Positions 16,901 through 24,634 of a DNA stretch of 64,000 bases are shown here, piece by piece; positions within the stretch are counted from its first letter, which is position 1; every line of letters begins with the position of its first letter. This DNA is from Bradyrhizobium sp. CCGB01 (GTDB lineage: Bacteria > Pseudomonadota > Alphaproteobacteria > Rhizobiales > Xanthobacteraceae), in assembly GCF_024199795.1 (NCBI RefSeq), contig NZ_JANADK010000001.1:5828001-5892000 (forward strand), in the 5' to 3' direction. Both the position numbers and the translations under genes were made by a program. The notes under the pieces were generated by a model. It was given only the letters and a program-made list of their open reading frames with translations. It did not search any database and was not told the DNA's origin.

Positions 16901-17467
16901 GATGCCGAGCAGACCCATCTCGATCATCTCGTGGATGCTGGAGGGATAAAGATACGGCATCAGCGCCGACATGAAGGCGTGGTCGGACTGATGCGGGACG
17001 GTCGAGGATTTCGCGCCGTGGTCGTCGCCGGCGAGGCACAGCACGCCGCCGTTCTTGGCGGAGCCGGCGGCATTGCCGTGACGGAACACGTCGCCGCAGC
17101 GGTCGACGCCGGGGCCCTTGCCGTACCAGATGCCGACGACGCCGTCGTATTTGGCGCCGGGCGAGAGGTTGAGCTGCTGCGAGCCCCACACCGCGGTCGC
17201 CGCCAGATCCTCGTTCACGCCGGGCTGGAACTTGATGTTGTACTGCTCGAGATGCTTGCGGGCGGCGAAGAGCTGCTGGTCGTAGCCGCCGAGCGGCGAG
17301 CCGCGATAACCGGAGATGAAGCCCGCGGTGTTGAGGCCATTGGCGCGGTCGCGCCGGATCTGGGCCATCGGCAACCGAACCAGGGCCTGGATGCCCGTGG
17401 TGAAGACGTGTCCGGTTTCCTGGGTGTATTTTTGATCGAGACTGATCGGACCCTGGTTGATGCCCAT
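13976..17467 (-). CDS. fused indolepyruvate ferredoxin oxidoreductase (IorA-IorB type)
   Basis: 1163 residues, the usual size of the proteobacterial single-chain form. Order: N-terminal thiamine-pyrophosphate pyrimidine-binding domain; TPP-binding domain with NLGDGTYFHSG near residue 500 and YNDAVAMTGGQ after it; a cysteine-rich iron-sulfur region at about 635-670 (CEGCGDCSVQSNC, then CNKDYSCVKGFC); a POR-gamma domain starting near 720 (IAVGGVGGTGVLTIGALLG); and a long C-terminal domain found only in the fused family. It oxidatively decarboxylates aryl- or branched-chain 2-oxo acids to acyl-CoA with ferredoxin as electron acceptor. Here it lies upstream of a beta-oxidation cluster, so it may supply or share acyl-CoA, but a repeat-filled gap of 517 bases separates them. 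Confidence 0.92.
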   Translation of the reverse strand: MGINQGPISLDQKYTQETGHVFTTGIQALVRLPMAQIRRDRANGLNTAGFISGYRGSPLGGYDQQLFAARKHLEQYNIKFQPGVNEDLAATAVWGSQQLNLSPGAKYDGVVGIWYGKGPGVDRCGDVFRHGNAAGSAKNGGVLCLAGDDHGAKSSTVPHQSDHAFMSALMPYLYPSSIHEMIEMGLLGIAMSRYSGCWVGMKVITETVETTAEIDLTDEMKPFIIPPDFELPPGGLNLRWPDDRFEQDRRLQDYKGFAAIAFARANKVNRVTMDSPNARFGIMASGKSYEDVRQALRELGITEEVAAKIGLRLYKIGMPWPLEPEGVRQFAVGLEEIFIIEERREIVENQVKQELFNWRDDVRPRIVGKMDEHDKRFLTFSAELSVASLATSLTERLLRLNLNPEIAEMLRAKADWFNGRQASQMQATAPVSRTPYFCSGCPHNTSTKVPEGSRALAGIGCHFMALWMDRSTETFTHMGGEGVPWVGIAPFTNENHIFANLGDGTYFHSGLLAIRQAVASKTNITYKILYNDAVAMTGGQRHDGDLSPQQITFQLHAEGIREIYLVSEAPDAYPADTIAPGVKLYHRDELQDVMKMCRDYKGTSAIVFVQTCAAEKRRRRKRGLMEDPARRVMINPAVCEGCGDCSVQSNCISVEPLETEFGRKRAINQSSCNKDYSCVKGFCPSFVTVDGGKPRHRAPADLSDIGAIAEPASRPALDKPYNIAVGGVGGTGVLTIGALLGMAAHIEGKASMILDMSGLAQKGGAVLSHVRLSDHPAEVTCSRIVTGTADVVLAADEVVAVAKDTISLCDTSRTRGIINSHVIPTADFVLNRDFNFQTRKLNGLLETALHKDSVFFDFTKPAEQLLGDSIATNMMMMGYAYQKGLLPLSAESIEQAIEVNGVSIKMNKEAFRLGRLAVADPARLAEMLKGTGEVVAPKTLDAMTLDEVIEHRAKHLTAYQNGRLAKRYRKLIDQVRDAAKQGGYDDALPRAVAVNYAKLLAYKDEYEVARLFTDGAFEQQLRDQFEGDFKFNFNLAPPILGGGLDALGRPKKRAFGSWMLKAFRVLAKFKFLRGTPLDIFGRSADRKLERDLIVGYEKDVATVLGLLSPVTIDTAVELLSLPDRIRGYGPVKEKAVADAKTRYAQLAADLASPPPAPRQIAAE

Positions 17468-17741
17468 GTTGTCCTCTTTTCAACGCCCTGTTCAGGTCTT
17501 GCCACTTAAGCCGTTGCCAGCCCATTGTTTTTAGCTAGGGCGCGCCGACCACCTGCGCCACTCTATGTCGGATATTTAACGCTCCGCATCACAAATCTGG
17601 ACCAAAGGAAGCGCCGGGTAAAAATCGCAATTTCGTGGCTGCAAAGGCATCACGCATTTTCAATTTGTGTCACCATACCCCCGCCGTCGCGAAACGACGT
17701 GAGGCTCCTATCCGGGCGATTGGTCGCAGGAGAGGCTTTCG

Positions 17742-18953
17742 ATGCGGATGATTCTGGCTGTTGTCGCGTTGTGCAGTGCAGTTGCGAGCGCGGCCCGTGC
17801 CGCCGAGCCATCGCCCGAGCTGATCGCCTACGGCAAGACGCTGGTCGAAGCCGGCGACTGTGCGGGCTGCCACACCGCCGATCCGGCAAAACCGTTCGCG
17901 GGCGGCAAGCGCATCGATACGCCCTTCGGCGCGATCTACGCGCCGAATCTGACGCCGGACCGCGACACCGGGATCGGCGCCTGGACCGACGCCGATTTCA
18001 CCCGCGCGGTGCGCACCGGCATCGCACCTGACGGCTCGAACTATTACCCGGCCTTCCCCTATCCCTATTTCACGCGGATGACGAAGGACGACACGCTGGC
18101 GATCCGGGCCTATCTCGGATCGCTGGCGCCGGTGGCGAGCCGCAACAAGCCGCCGGAACTGCGCTGGCCGTTCGGCTATCGCGGCCTGATGCGGATCTGG
18201 AACGCCATGTATTTCAAGCCCGCCCTGTTCGAGCCGGACCAGAGCCAGAGCGCGGCGTGGAACAGAGGCGGCTATCTCGTCACCGGGCTCGGACATTGCG
18301 GCGCCTGCCACACGCCGAAGAACTATTTTGGCGCGGACAAACAGGCGCAGGCGCTCTCGGGCAACGCGGTCGGCGGCTGGTTCGCGCCGCGGCTCGACGG
18401 CGCCGCGCGGACCGGGCTGAAGTCGTGGAGCGTCGAGGACATCACCGAGTATCTGCAGAGCGGTCGCAACGCCAAGAGCCATGCCGGCGGGCTGATGGCG
18501 GAGGTGGTCGTCAACTCGACCTCGAAGATGAGCGATGCCGATGTGCGAGCGATCGCGATCTATCTGAAGAGCCTCCCGTCGTCGCGGCGCGAAACGATCG
18601 TGACGCCGCCCGATGATGCCGAGATGAAGGCGGGCCAGGCCGTCTACGCAAAACTCTGCATCGCCTGCCATGAAGCCGATGGCACAGGTAGCCCGCGCAT
18701 CTATCCGCCGCTGCCCGGCAACGCGCTGCTGCAATCGGTCAATCCGTCCTCCGCCCTGCGCATCATGCTCGACGGCGCCCACACCGTGACGACGCCTCGC
18801 GCGCCCAACACCGGCGAGATGCCGCCCTATGCCAAGCAATTGTCCGACGATGAGATCGCCGCCGTGACGAACTACATCCGCAATTCCTGGGGCAACGCCG
18901 CGCCGCTGGTGACACCGGCGCAGGTGGCGAAGGCAAGGAAAGAGGAGCCGTAA
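17742..18953 (+). CDS. triheme c-type cytochrome, alcohol dehydrogenase subunit-like
   Basis: 403 residues with AGGAGAGG just upstream of the ATG. A signal peptide covers about residues 1-20 (ending ARA-A), so it is exported. Three CxxCH heme sites are visible: C40-A-G-C-H44, C186-G-A-C-H190 and C306-I-A-C-H310, each with a later methionine as possible sixth ligand. This three-heme order is that of the cytochrome subunits of membrane alcohol, gluconate or sorbitol dehydrogenases. No dehydrogenase partner is adjacent, so it may serve an enzyme coded elsewhere or act alone as a periplasmic electron carrier. Transcribed divergently from the indolepyruvate oxidoreductase. Confidence 0.88.
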   Translation: MRMILAVVALCSAVASAARAAEPSPELIAYGKTLVEAGDCAGCHTADPAKPFAGGKRIDTPFGAIYAPNLTPDRDTGIGAWTDADFTRAVRTGIAPDGSNYYPAFPYPYFTRMTKDDTLAIRAYLGSLAPVASRNKPPELRWPFGYRGLMRIWNAMYFKPALFEPDQSQSAAWNRGGYLVTGLGHCGACHTPKNYFGADKQAQALSGNAVGGWFAPRLDGAARTGLKSWSVEDITEYLQSGRNAKSHAGGLMAEVVVNSTSKMSDADVRAIAIYLKSLPSSRRETIVTPPDDAEMKAGQAVYAKLCIACHEADGTGSPRIYPPLPGNALLQSVNPSSALRIMLDGAHTVTTPRAPNTGEMPPYAKQLSDDEIAAVTNYIRNSWGNAAPLVTPAQVAKARKEEP

Positions 18954-18966
18954 TCGGCCTCCTCTC

Positions 18967-19052
18967 CGTCATTGCGAGGAGCGCAGCGACGAAGCAATCC
19001 AGAATCACTCCGCGGATGATTTCTGGATTGCTTCGCTGCGCTCGCAATGACG
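18967..19052. repeat. palindromic repeat, CTGGATTGCTTCGCT family
   Basis: 86 bases with nearly perfect inverted halves: CGTCATTGCGAG...GAAGCAATCCAGAA and TTCTGGATTGCTTCG...CTCGCAATGACG, centred on CGCGGATG. The best-preserved copy in the window. It lies between convergent genes and might also stop transcription. Confidence 0.85.
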
Positions 19053-19070
19053 ACGTGGATGACAGAACCG

Positions 19071-19715
19071 CTACCTCTCCTCCTCGCCCGTGAACACGAA
19101 CTTCGGCATCTCCCATTTGTAGCGCACGGCCAGCAAGCGGAAGCTGATGCCGAGGACGAAGGTCAAGATGGTCCAGAGCTCGGCATTGAGCTTGAGGCCG
19201 AAGGCGGTGGCGTAGAACAGGCCGGTGACGACCGAGACGCTGGCGTAGAGTTCGGAGCGGAACAGCAGCGGCACGTCGTTGCAGAGTACGTCGCGCAACA
19301 CGCCGCCCGCGCAGCCCGTGACCATACCGGAGACAATGACGATGGGCAGCGTGGCACCCATCTGCCAGGCGATGTCGCAGCCGGCCATGGTGAAGACGAC
19401 GAGGCCGATGGCGTCGAGGACGATGAAGGCGACCTTCAGCCGGTGCACGAGTCGCGCGATCAAAATGGTGAGGAAGGCAGCGCCGCCCGCCAGCGCGAGG
19501 TAGATCGGATTTGCGACCCAGGCCAGCGGATAGTGCCCGAGGAAGAGATCGCGCAAGGTGCCGCCGCCGAGCGCGGTGATGCAGCCGAGGAAGCAGACCC
19601 CTAACCAGTCCATGCTGCGGCGGCCGGCCGCGAGCGCGGCGGTCATGCCTTGCGCTGCGACCGCGATCAGCGACAACAGATGCAGCACGCTATCGCTCGG
19701 CGGCAAGCTCCACAT
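19071..19715 (-). CDS. TRIC-type (YadS/UPF0126) cation channel family protein
   Basis: 214 residues from the ATG at 19715 (AAGGGAACAAAGCG upstream); the longer frame to 19838 is not supported. Seven hydrophobic helices form two related three-helix repeats, each with the glycine-rich family motif: ITALGGGTLRDLFLG in the first and VTGCAGGVLRDVLCN in the second. These GGG.xRD segments kink the pore helices in trimeric intracellular cation channel homologues. Bacterial members conduct monovalent cations in vitro, but their cellular role is unknown. An inner-membrane location is expected. Confidence 0.85.
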   Translation of the reverse strand: MWSLPPSDSVLHLLSLIAVAAQGMTAALAAGRRSMDWLGVCFLGCITALGGGTLRDLFLGHYPLAWVANPIYLALAGGAAFLTILIARLVHRLKVAFIVLDAIGLVVFTMAGCDIAWQMGATLPIVIVSGMVTGCAGGVLRDVLCNDVPLLFRSELYASVSVVTGLFYATAFGLKLNAELWTILTFVLGISFRLLAVRYKWEMPKFVFTGEEER

Positions 19716-19879
19716 CGCTTTGTTCCCTTTTCCCTCGATGGAACCGGCGCACGGTTCCAAGCTGAACAGGTTCCCGATTCCTCGCGTGAGGGCAACATGC
19801 GACGAAAGCACTAAAGAGGGCGGAACAGAATCTCGCATCTAAGGGTTGTCCAGCTGCAATAGTCGAGGAGACCCAATCG

Positions 19880-20272
19880 ATGGCTGACGACCGTTTTCCC
19901 AACGATCCGTATCGCCCGAATCTCGCCGATGATGAGTATGTCCGTGCGGCGCGACGGGATGCCGAGCTTCAGGCCGATCCCGAGCTTGGCGAAGGCCCCG
20001 CCTCCAGTGGCAAGGTAGCGCTGTTCGCTGTTGCCATTGCGGTGGTTCTTGGTGCCGTGTTCTACGGCCTGAACAACACGGGCACCGGCAACCAGGCGAG
20101 CAATACGCCTGCGACACAGACCGCCCAGCAGGCTCCACCAGCTAACCCGGCCGCCCCTCCCGGCATGCGTGACGTGACGCCGCGCAACAACACGGGACCC
20201 GGCGTGACCACCGGCGCCGCGCCGAGCAAGCCGGCTCCGGATACGCAGACGCCGTCTGACGGCGCGAAGTAA
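19880..20272 (+). CDS. hypothetical single-span membrane protein
   Basis: 130 residues, with GAGGAGACC before the ATG. An acidic N-terminal part (DDEYVRAARRDAEL) precedes one membrane helix at about residues 45-63 (VALFAVAIAVVLGAVFYGL), followed by a low-complexity Thr/Pro/Gln/Ala tail of about 65 residues that would lie in the periplasm. The family is not recognised beyond similarity in layout to short anchor proteins seen in Bradyrhizobium. A strong terminator follows. Confidence 0.75.
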   Translation: MADDRFPNDPYRPNLADDEYVRAARRDAELQADPELGEGPASSGKVALFAVAIAVVLGAVFYGLNNTGTGNQASNTPATQTAQQAPPANPAAPPGMRDVTPRNNTGPGVTTGAAPSKPAPDTQTPSDGAK

Positions 20273-20294
20273 AGATTTGTAACGACGTGCGACT

Positions 20295-20328
20295 GCGGCG
20301 GGACCTCACATCCCGCCGCTTTCGTTTT
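20295..20328 (+). terminator. Rho-independent terminator
   Basis: A perfect 9-bp stem, GCGGCGGGA (20295-20303) and TCCCGCCGC (20311-20319), with a 7-base loop is followed by TTTCGTTTT. It lies 22 bases after the stop of the gene at 19880-20272. Confidence 0.85.
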
Positions 20329-20332
20329 GCCG

Positions 20333-21142
20333 CTAGCTGAACATCTTGTTGAGCTCGCCGCCGGGATAGCCACTGCCGAGCTCGGTAAAGGTCCCCTTCT
20401 CCGCCATCTCCTTTGCGGCGCGCATGAAGCCGCCCCAGGCGGCGCGGGCAAGCGAGCCGCCGACGCTGATCCGGCGCACGCCGAGATCTTCCGCCTCCTG
20501 CAAGGACAGGCCAGAGGCGCCGATCAGCAGGTTGAACGGCTTTGGTGCGACAGCCTTCACCACCGCGGCGATGTCCTCGCGCGTCTTCAGGCCCGGCGCG
20601 TAGAGACAGTCCGCGCCGGCGTCGGCGTAAGCGGTGAGCCGGTCGATGACGAGCTTGAGGTCGGTCACGCCCCACAAATACGCCTCGCAGCGGCCGACCA
20701 GCAGCGTGCCGCTGTCGCCGATCGCCTTGCGTGAGGCCTTGATGCGCTCGACCGCGAGTGCGCGCTCGTAGAGCGGCCTGTCCTTGTCACCAGTGGAATC
20801 CTCGATCGACAGGCCGGCGACGCCGGTGCGCACACCGCGCTCGACATTGTCCGCGACCTTGTCCGGCTCGACGGCAAAGCCGCCCTTGAAATCCGCGTTG
20901 ATGGGGATGTCGACGGCCGAGCACAATGCTGCCAGATGCTGACAGACGTCCTCGACGGTGACGTGGTTGTCGGCCTTGCCGATGGTCCAGGCAAAGCCCG
21001 CGCTGGACGAGGCAAGCGCCTTGAAACCGAGATGCTGCAACGCCTTGGCGCTGCCGACATCGACCGGATTGGGCAGGATGAAGCAGCCGCTCTCGTGCAT
21101 CTTCTTGAACGTCGCGCGCTTGTCGGCGGTCGTCACGTGCAT
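20333..21142 (-). CDS. isocitrate lyase/PEP mutase family protein
   Basis: 269 residues with GGGAGAG before the ATG. It folds as the PEP mutase/isocitrate lyase (beta/alpha)8 barrel: LPNPVDVGSAKALQHLGFKALASSSAGFAW, then NADFKGGF, GLSIEDSTG and ...LLVGRCEAYLWG follow the family pattern, with Asp and Glu metal ligands in NADF and SIED. It lacks the KKCGH-type catalytic cysteine loop of isocitrate lyase, so it is closer to the oxaloacetate decarboxylase, 2-methylisocitrate lyase-like or carboxyphosphonate synthase-like members. The reaction is not predictable from sequence. Next to small barrel monooxygenase-like genes. Confidence 0.82.
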   Translation of the reverse strand: MHVTTADKRATFKKMHESGCFILPNPVDVGSAKALQHLGFKALASSSAGFAWTIGKADNHVTVEDVCQHLAALCSAVDIPINADFKGGFAVEPDKVADNVERGVRTGVAGLSIEDSTGDKDRPLYERALAVERIKASRKAIGDSGTLLVGRCEAYLWGVTDLKLVIDRLTAYADAGADCLYAPGLKTREDIAAVVKAVAPKPFNLLIGASGLSLQEAEDLGVRRISVGGSLARAAWGGFMRAAKEMAEKGTFTELGSGYPGGELNKMFS

Positions 21143-21193
21143 GTTTCTCTCCCTTGTTGGCCGCGCAGAGATGGGGATGCTCCACGCGAGGCG

Positions 21194-21544
21194 CTAGTGC
21201 GCGTCGTGCACGGCGCGGCTGTCCTTCGGCGCCTCGTCCCGATCATTCATGCCGTAGTCGCGGATGACGCTGGCGATGCGCAGATGGTAATCGGCGAAGA
21301 TTTTTGCCCTGCCCTTCGCCTGCGTGCGCCGGTGCTCCATCGTGTTGCGCCACACCTGAACCGCCGCCTCGTCGCGCCAGAACGACACCGACAGGATCTT
21401 GCCCTTCTCGGTCAGGCTCTCGAAACGCTCGACCGAGATGAAGCCGTCGATGGTTTGGAGGATCGGTTTCAAATCGGCCGCGAGGTCGAAATAATCCTGG
21501 CGGTGTTCGGGCTTGGGCCAGACCTCGAAGATCACGGCGATCAT
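21194..21544 (-). CDS. antibiotic biosynthesis monooxygenase-type (ABM) small protein
   Basis: 116 residues from MIAVIFEVWPKPEHRQDYF at 21544, with AGGAGA upstream. It is a ferredoxin-like dimeric alpha+beta barrel: IAVIFEVWP (strand 1), a helix, GFISVERFES (strand 2), KILSVSFWRDEAAVQVWRN (strand 3 and helix) and HLRIASVIRDYG (strand 4). Members are cofactor-free oxygenases, heme-handling proteins or of unknown role. It is followed upstream by a second barrel protein in the same direction, and both probably form one operon under the ArsR-type regulator at 22037. Confidence 0.8.
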   Translation of the reverse strand: MIAVIFEVWPKPEHRQDYFDLAADLKPILQTIDGFISVERFESLTEKGKILSVSFWRDEAAVQVWRNTMEHRRTQAKGRAKIFADYHLRIASVIRDYGMNDRDEAPKDSRAVHDAH

Positions 21545-21579
21545 GGGCGTCTCCTGTCGTTGATGGCCCACAATACCAC

Positions 21580-21888
21580 TTACAAGGCCACTTGGCGCAG
21601 GAACGTGCGCTCTTCCGCAAGGATGAATTTGTGCTCCTCGGCAAAATGGAAGTTGGCCATCCCCTCCGCGTCCTGCCGCAGCCGGGCGCGATAGGCCTCG
21701 TAGGCGGCCAGATTCTCGAAGGTGATCAGCGCGAACGCGATGTTGTTGGTGCCCTCATGCGGCATGAAATAGCCGATCAGGTCGCCGCCGCATTTCGGGA
21801 TGATGGTGAGCCAGCGCTTCGAGTACTCCTCGAACTGCGCACGTTTGAAGGGATCGAGCTGGTAGCGGATGAAGACGGTGACGGACAT
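21580..21888 (-). CDS. NIPSNAP family dimeric-barrel protein
   Basis: 102 residues from [22 protein letters not shown] at 21888, with AGGAG nine bases before. The pattern [25 protein letters not shown], then [33 protein letters not shown], is the NIPSNAP core. The function of bacterial NIPSNAP proteins is not established. First gene of a two-gene leftward run with the ABM protein (35-base gap), and divergent from the ArsR-family gene, with about 148 bases between starts that should hold both promoters. Confidence 0.8.
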   Translation of the reverse strand: MSVTVFIRYQLDPFKRAQFEEYSKRWLTIIPKCGGDLIGYFMPHEGTNNIAFALITFENLAAYEAYRARLRQDAEGMANFHFAEEHKFILAEERTFLRQVAL

Positions 21889-21947
21889 GATGGGCTCCTG
21901 ATTTGTATGTGCAACGGGCAAAACGAAACCGTCGCCGCTGAAGCAGT

Positions 21948-21977
21948 CTGGATTGCTTCGCTTCGCTCGCAATGACG
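21948..21977. repeat. half copy of the CTGGATTGCTTCGCT repeat
   Basis: 30 bases, CTGGATTGCTTCGCTTCGCT and on to AATGACG, match the right half of the elements at 13595 and 18967. The left half is absent, so this is a truncated copy. It lies in the divergent promoter region between the NIPSNAP and ArsR-type genes. Confidence 0.7.
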
Positions 21978-22036
21978 TGTTCGCAGAGACAAGCTACGCC
22001 CTTGCTCCACCACAATGCTTCGGCTACCATCGAAGC

Positions 22037-22729
22037 ATGAAATCAGGCCCTGACATCGCCATGGTCGCCTCTCTCGTGGGTGATCCCGCACGCGCGAACA
22101 TGCTCACCGCGCTGATGAACGGCCGCGCGCTGACCGCGAGCGAGCTGGCGCAGGAGGCCGGCATCACGCCGCAGACCGCGAGCTCGCATCTGGCCAAGCT
22201 CGAGGCCGGCGGGCTGGTCGAGCCTGAGAAGCAGGGCCGCCACCGCTACTATCGCCTCACCGATGACGATGTCGCTGGCGTGCTCGAAGGACTTGCGGGG
22301 CTTGCCGCGCGAACCGGCCACATGCGCGTGCGCACCGGGCCAAAGGATCCGGCGCTGCGGCGCGCCCGGATCTGCTACGACCATCTCGCCGGCGATCTCG
22401 GCGTGCAGATGCTGGACAGCCTGCGCGCGCGAAACCTGGTGCGGCAGAAGAAGCAGGACATCGAGCTGACGGCTGAAGGCGAGCGCTTCCTCGCAAAGCA
22501 TTTGCAGATCTCGTCCGAGATGCTGACCCATCCTCGCCGCCCGGTGTGCAAGGCCTGCCTCGACTGGAGCGAGCGCCGCCACCATCTCGCCGGCACGCTG
22601 GGCGCGGCCATGATGCAGCGCTTCAATGAGCTGAAATGGGCCGCGCGCGACGCCACGCCCGGCAGCCGCGTGGTGAACTTCACCCGCACCGGCGAGAAGC
22701 AATTTGCGACGCTGTTCGGGAAAGATTGA
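22037..22729 (+). CDS. ArsR-family winged-helix regulator with C-terminal domain
   Basis: 230 residues from MKSGPDIAMVASLVGDPARA; an upstream in-frame extension to 21953 lies in repeat DNA. The winged helix at about residues 8-85 has the recognition helix TPQTASSHLAKLEAGGLVEP and wing GRHRYYRLT. It lacks the ELCVCDL metal site of ArsR/SmtB. The long C-terminal part has CYDHLAGDLGVQMLDSL and PRRPVCKACLDWSERRHHLAG, whose cysteines and histidines could bind a metal or sense redox state; this layout is frequent in rhizobial YgaV-like regulators. It probably represses itself and the divergent NIPSNAP/ABM genes, an inference from position. Confidence 0.82.
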   Translation: MKSGPDIAMVASLVGDPARANMLTALMNGRALTASELAQEAGITPQTASSHLAKLEAGGLVEPEKQGRHRYYRLTDDDVAGVLEGLAGLAARTGHMRVRTGPKDPALRRARICYDHLAGDLGVQMLDSLRARNLVRQKKQDIELTAEGERFLAKHLQISSEMLTHPRRPVCKACLDWSERRHHLAGTLGAAMMQRFNELKWAARDATPGSRVVNFTRTGEKQFATLFGKD

Positions 22730-22777
22730 TCACGCCCGCCGCATGAGATCGCACATTTGCGTGTGAACTCCTGTTGT

Positions 22778-22886
22778 CGTCATGGCCGGGCTTGACCCGG
22801 CCATCCACGTCTTTATTGCGGCTGGCACGTGGATGCCCGGGATGTCTGCGCGAAGACGCGCTTCGCGCTTTTGCCCGGGCATGACG
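22778..22886. repeat. palindromic repeat, GTCATGGCCGGG family
   Basis: 109 bases beginning CGTCATGGCCGGGCTTGACC and ending TTGCCCGGGCATGACG, with an inner GAAGACGCGCTTCGCGCTTT stem and a copy of CACGTGGATG. Between convergently unrelated genes; no coding signal. Confidence 0.7.
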
Positions 22887-22930
22887 GAGACTTTGTCTCG
22901 CAGCGCCAATCCTAACCAGAGCCCTTCCCT

Positions 22931-23941
22931 ATGCACCGCCTCCTCCCGGCCGCGCTCGCCGCCGCCCTCCTCGCTTCCCCGCTGACATCCACCCACGCTG
23001 CCGACACCGCTTCGCGCGAGCCCTACGGCATCGCGCTCGAAGGCTTTGCCTATCCTTATCCCGTGCATCTGCTGCCGGTTGTCAATGACGGCGAGCAGCT
23101 CAGCATGGCCTACATGGACGTCGCGCCCGTGCAGCCGAACGGCCGCACCGTGGTGCTGCTGCACGGGCGCAATTTCCCGTCGAGCTATTGGGCGCCGGTC
23201 ATCAAGATGCTGAACGAGGCGGGTTATCGCGTCGTAGTGCCGGACCAGATCGGCTTCGGCAAATCCTCCAAACCGACGGGCGAGCTGCATTTCGACAATC
23301 TGGCGCGCAACACCATCGCGCTACTCGATCATCTCAAGATCGACAAGGCCGAGATCGTCGCCCATTCGCTCGGCGGCATGCTGGGGGTGCGCATCGCCCG
23401 CGCCTATCCGGATCGCGTCGCCCACCTTGTTCTGACGGCCCCAATCGGGCTGGAAGACTACCGCCTCTACGTGCCGCCGACGCCGACCGAGAAGATCATC
23501 GAAAGCGAGGACAAGCTCACCGCCGAGGGCTATCGCAAGCAGCTCCAGACCAACTACGCGATCAAGCTGCCGCCGGACGCGATCACCCCGTTCATCGACG
23601 CCCGCTTCAACATCAAGGGCAGCCCCGACTATCCGCGCTGGCTGCGCGCCTTCGTCAGCTCCGGCCAGATGATCTACCGCGAGCCGGTGGCGCACGAGGT
23701 CGCGCTGATCACCGAGCCGACGCTGTTCATCATGGGCGCTGACGACCACAACGCGCCGGGCCGGCCGAACGCACCGGAGGCGCTGCGCGCGAAGATGGGC
23801 CAGAACGCCGAACTCGCCAAGGCGCTTGCCGCGAAGATGCCGAATGCGCGGGCCGAGGTGGTCCCGGACACCGGCCACCTCGTGTTCCTGGAAGCGCCGG
23901 AGAAGTACAGGGAGCTGGTGCTGGGCTTCCTCGGCCGCTAG
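22931..23941 (+). CDS. exported alpha/beta hydrolase
   Basis: 336 residues with a signal peptide (about 1-23, ending THA-A). It is a standard alpha/beta hydrolase: oxyanion strand VVLLHGRNFPSSYW at 74-87, nucleophile Ser146 in AHSLGG, acid Asp in IMGADDHN near 275 and His in DTGHLVFLEAP near 313. The cap region carries YPRWLRAFVSSG. The substrate is not predictable; relatives hydrolyse esters, epoxides or C-C bonds. Likely periplasmic, and a single-gene unit followed by a RIME-like repeat. Confidence 0.85.
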   Translation: MHRLLPAALAAALLASPLTSTHAADTASREPYGIALEGFAYPYPVHLLPVVNDGEQLSMAYMDVAPVQPNGRTVVLLHGRNFPSSYWAPVIKMLNEAGYRVVVPDQIGFGKSSKPTGELHFDNLARNTIALLDHLKIDKAEIVAHSLGGMLGVRIARAYPDRVAHLVLTAPIGLEDYRLYVPPTPTEKIIESEDKLTAEGYRKQLQTNYAIKLPPDAITPFIDARFNIKGSPDYPRWLRAFVSSGQMIYREPVAHEVALITEPTLFIMGADDHNAPGRPNAPEALRAKMGQNAELAKALAAKMPNARAEVVPDTGHLVFLEAPEKYRELVLGFLGR

Positions 23942-24040
23942 CGCGTTTTCGAGCGAAGCGGATACCGGTTCGCGCCAAGACAACGCGTCAAAATAGGGAA
24001 TCTGGAACCCCCTTTCCGATTCCATCGGAACGGGGCTCCA
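23941..24040. repeat. RIME-like rhizobial intergenic repeat
   Basis: The segment opens GCGCGTTTTCGAGCGAAGCG, then GATACCGGTTCGCG, AACGCGTCAAAAT, and ends with an inverted repeat TTCCGATTCCATCGGAACGG. This block order is that of a widespread rhizobial intergenic mosaic element, recognised from general knowledge. It begins on the last base of the hydrolase stop codon. Confidence 0.65.
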
Positions 24041-24232
24041 GCGCCATTGGCGTCGCCTGAAGCCGCATGCGGGGAACGTTCATGCCGTATTCAGGTCATG
24101 ATTGGCAGGTTTGGATCGCGCCGTGTCGGCATGTTGCAAATTTAACATGTCGAATCGTGTGTTTTGATTGATTGTGCGCCGCAAGCGCCGAGCCCCCAAA
24201 GACTTGCCCCCAAGGACGAGAAGGAAGATCAA

Positions 24233-24484
24233 ATGAAATATCTGTTCGCCGCCGTCATGCTCGCCAGCGCGGCCGTCGGTTTCAGCGACGCAGCCAGCGC
24301 CATGCAGGGGTGCGGCCCTGGCTGGGCTCGTGGTCCCTATGGCGGCTGCCGCCCGATCCGCGGCCCCGTCGTTGTGCGTCCCGCCCCCATCGTGGTCGCC
24401 CCGGCGCCGGTCGTCGTCGTGCCGCGCGCCCGCGTCTGCCCCTACGGCTTCCGCTGGTACGCCGGCCGCTGCCGCCCGATCTGA
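24233..24484 (+). CDS. GCG_CRPN-domain small secreted protein
   Basis: 83 residues from MKYLFAAVMLASAAVGF, with AAGGAAG before the ATG. A signal peptide ends at about residue 23 (ASA-M). The mature protein has the family prefix GCGPGWARGPYGGCRP, a Pro/Val repeat (VVVRPAPIVVAPAPVVVV), then CPYGFRWYAGRCRP, so four cysteines could make two disulfides. Such proteins are abundant in Bradyrhizobium and have no known function. Likely periplasmic. A strong terminator follows. Confidence 0.8.
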   Translation: MKYLFAAVMLASAAVGFSDAASAMQGCGPGWARGPYGGCRPIRGPVVVRPAPIVVAPAPVVVVPRARVCPYGFRWYAGRCRPI

Positions 24485-24507
24485 TCTCGCCTTTTCGCGT
24501 TACAAAG

Positions 24508-24545
24508 TGGCCGCGCAGGATCAGCCTGCGCGGCCATTTCTTTTG
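24508..24545 (+). terminator. Rho-independent terminator of the GCG_CRPN gene
   Basis: A perfect 12-bp stem, TGGCCGCGCAGG (24508-24519) and CCTGCGCGGCCA (24525-24536), with loop ATCAG and tail TTTCTTTTG. Confidence 0.92.
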
Positions 24546-24583
24546 AACGCCTGGCGTCTCATCGTGGAGGGACCGCGCCGAAT

Positions 24584-24613
24584 CAAAACGGGGACCGCAA
24601 TTGCGGTCCCCGT
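24584..24613 (-). terminator. Rho-independent terminator of the Tat-signal gene
   Basis: A 26-base perfect palindrome (ACGGGGACCGCAA and its complement, 24588-24613) is followed on the minus strand by TTTTG. It lies 21 bases beyond the stop of the leftward gene at 24635. With 24508-24545 it separates two convergent genes. Confidence 0.88.
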
Positions 24614-24634
24614 CCAGACTCGGCCGATGCGCGC

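Noticed and set aside
23188..23742. Open frame inside the alpha/beta hydrolase gene
   Set aside because: Shifted frame of a gene with an intact catalytic triad; no independent signal.
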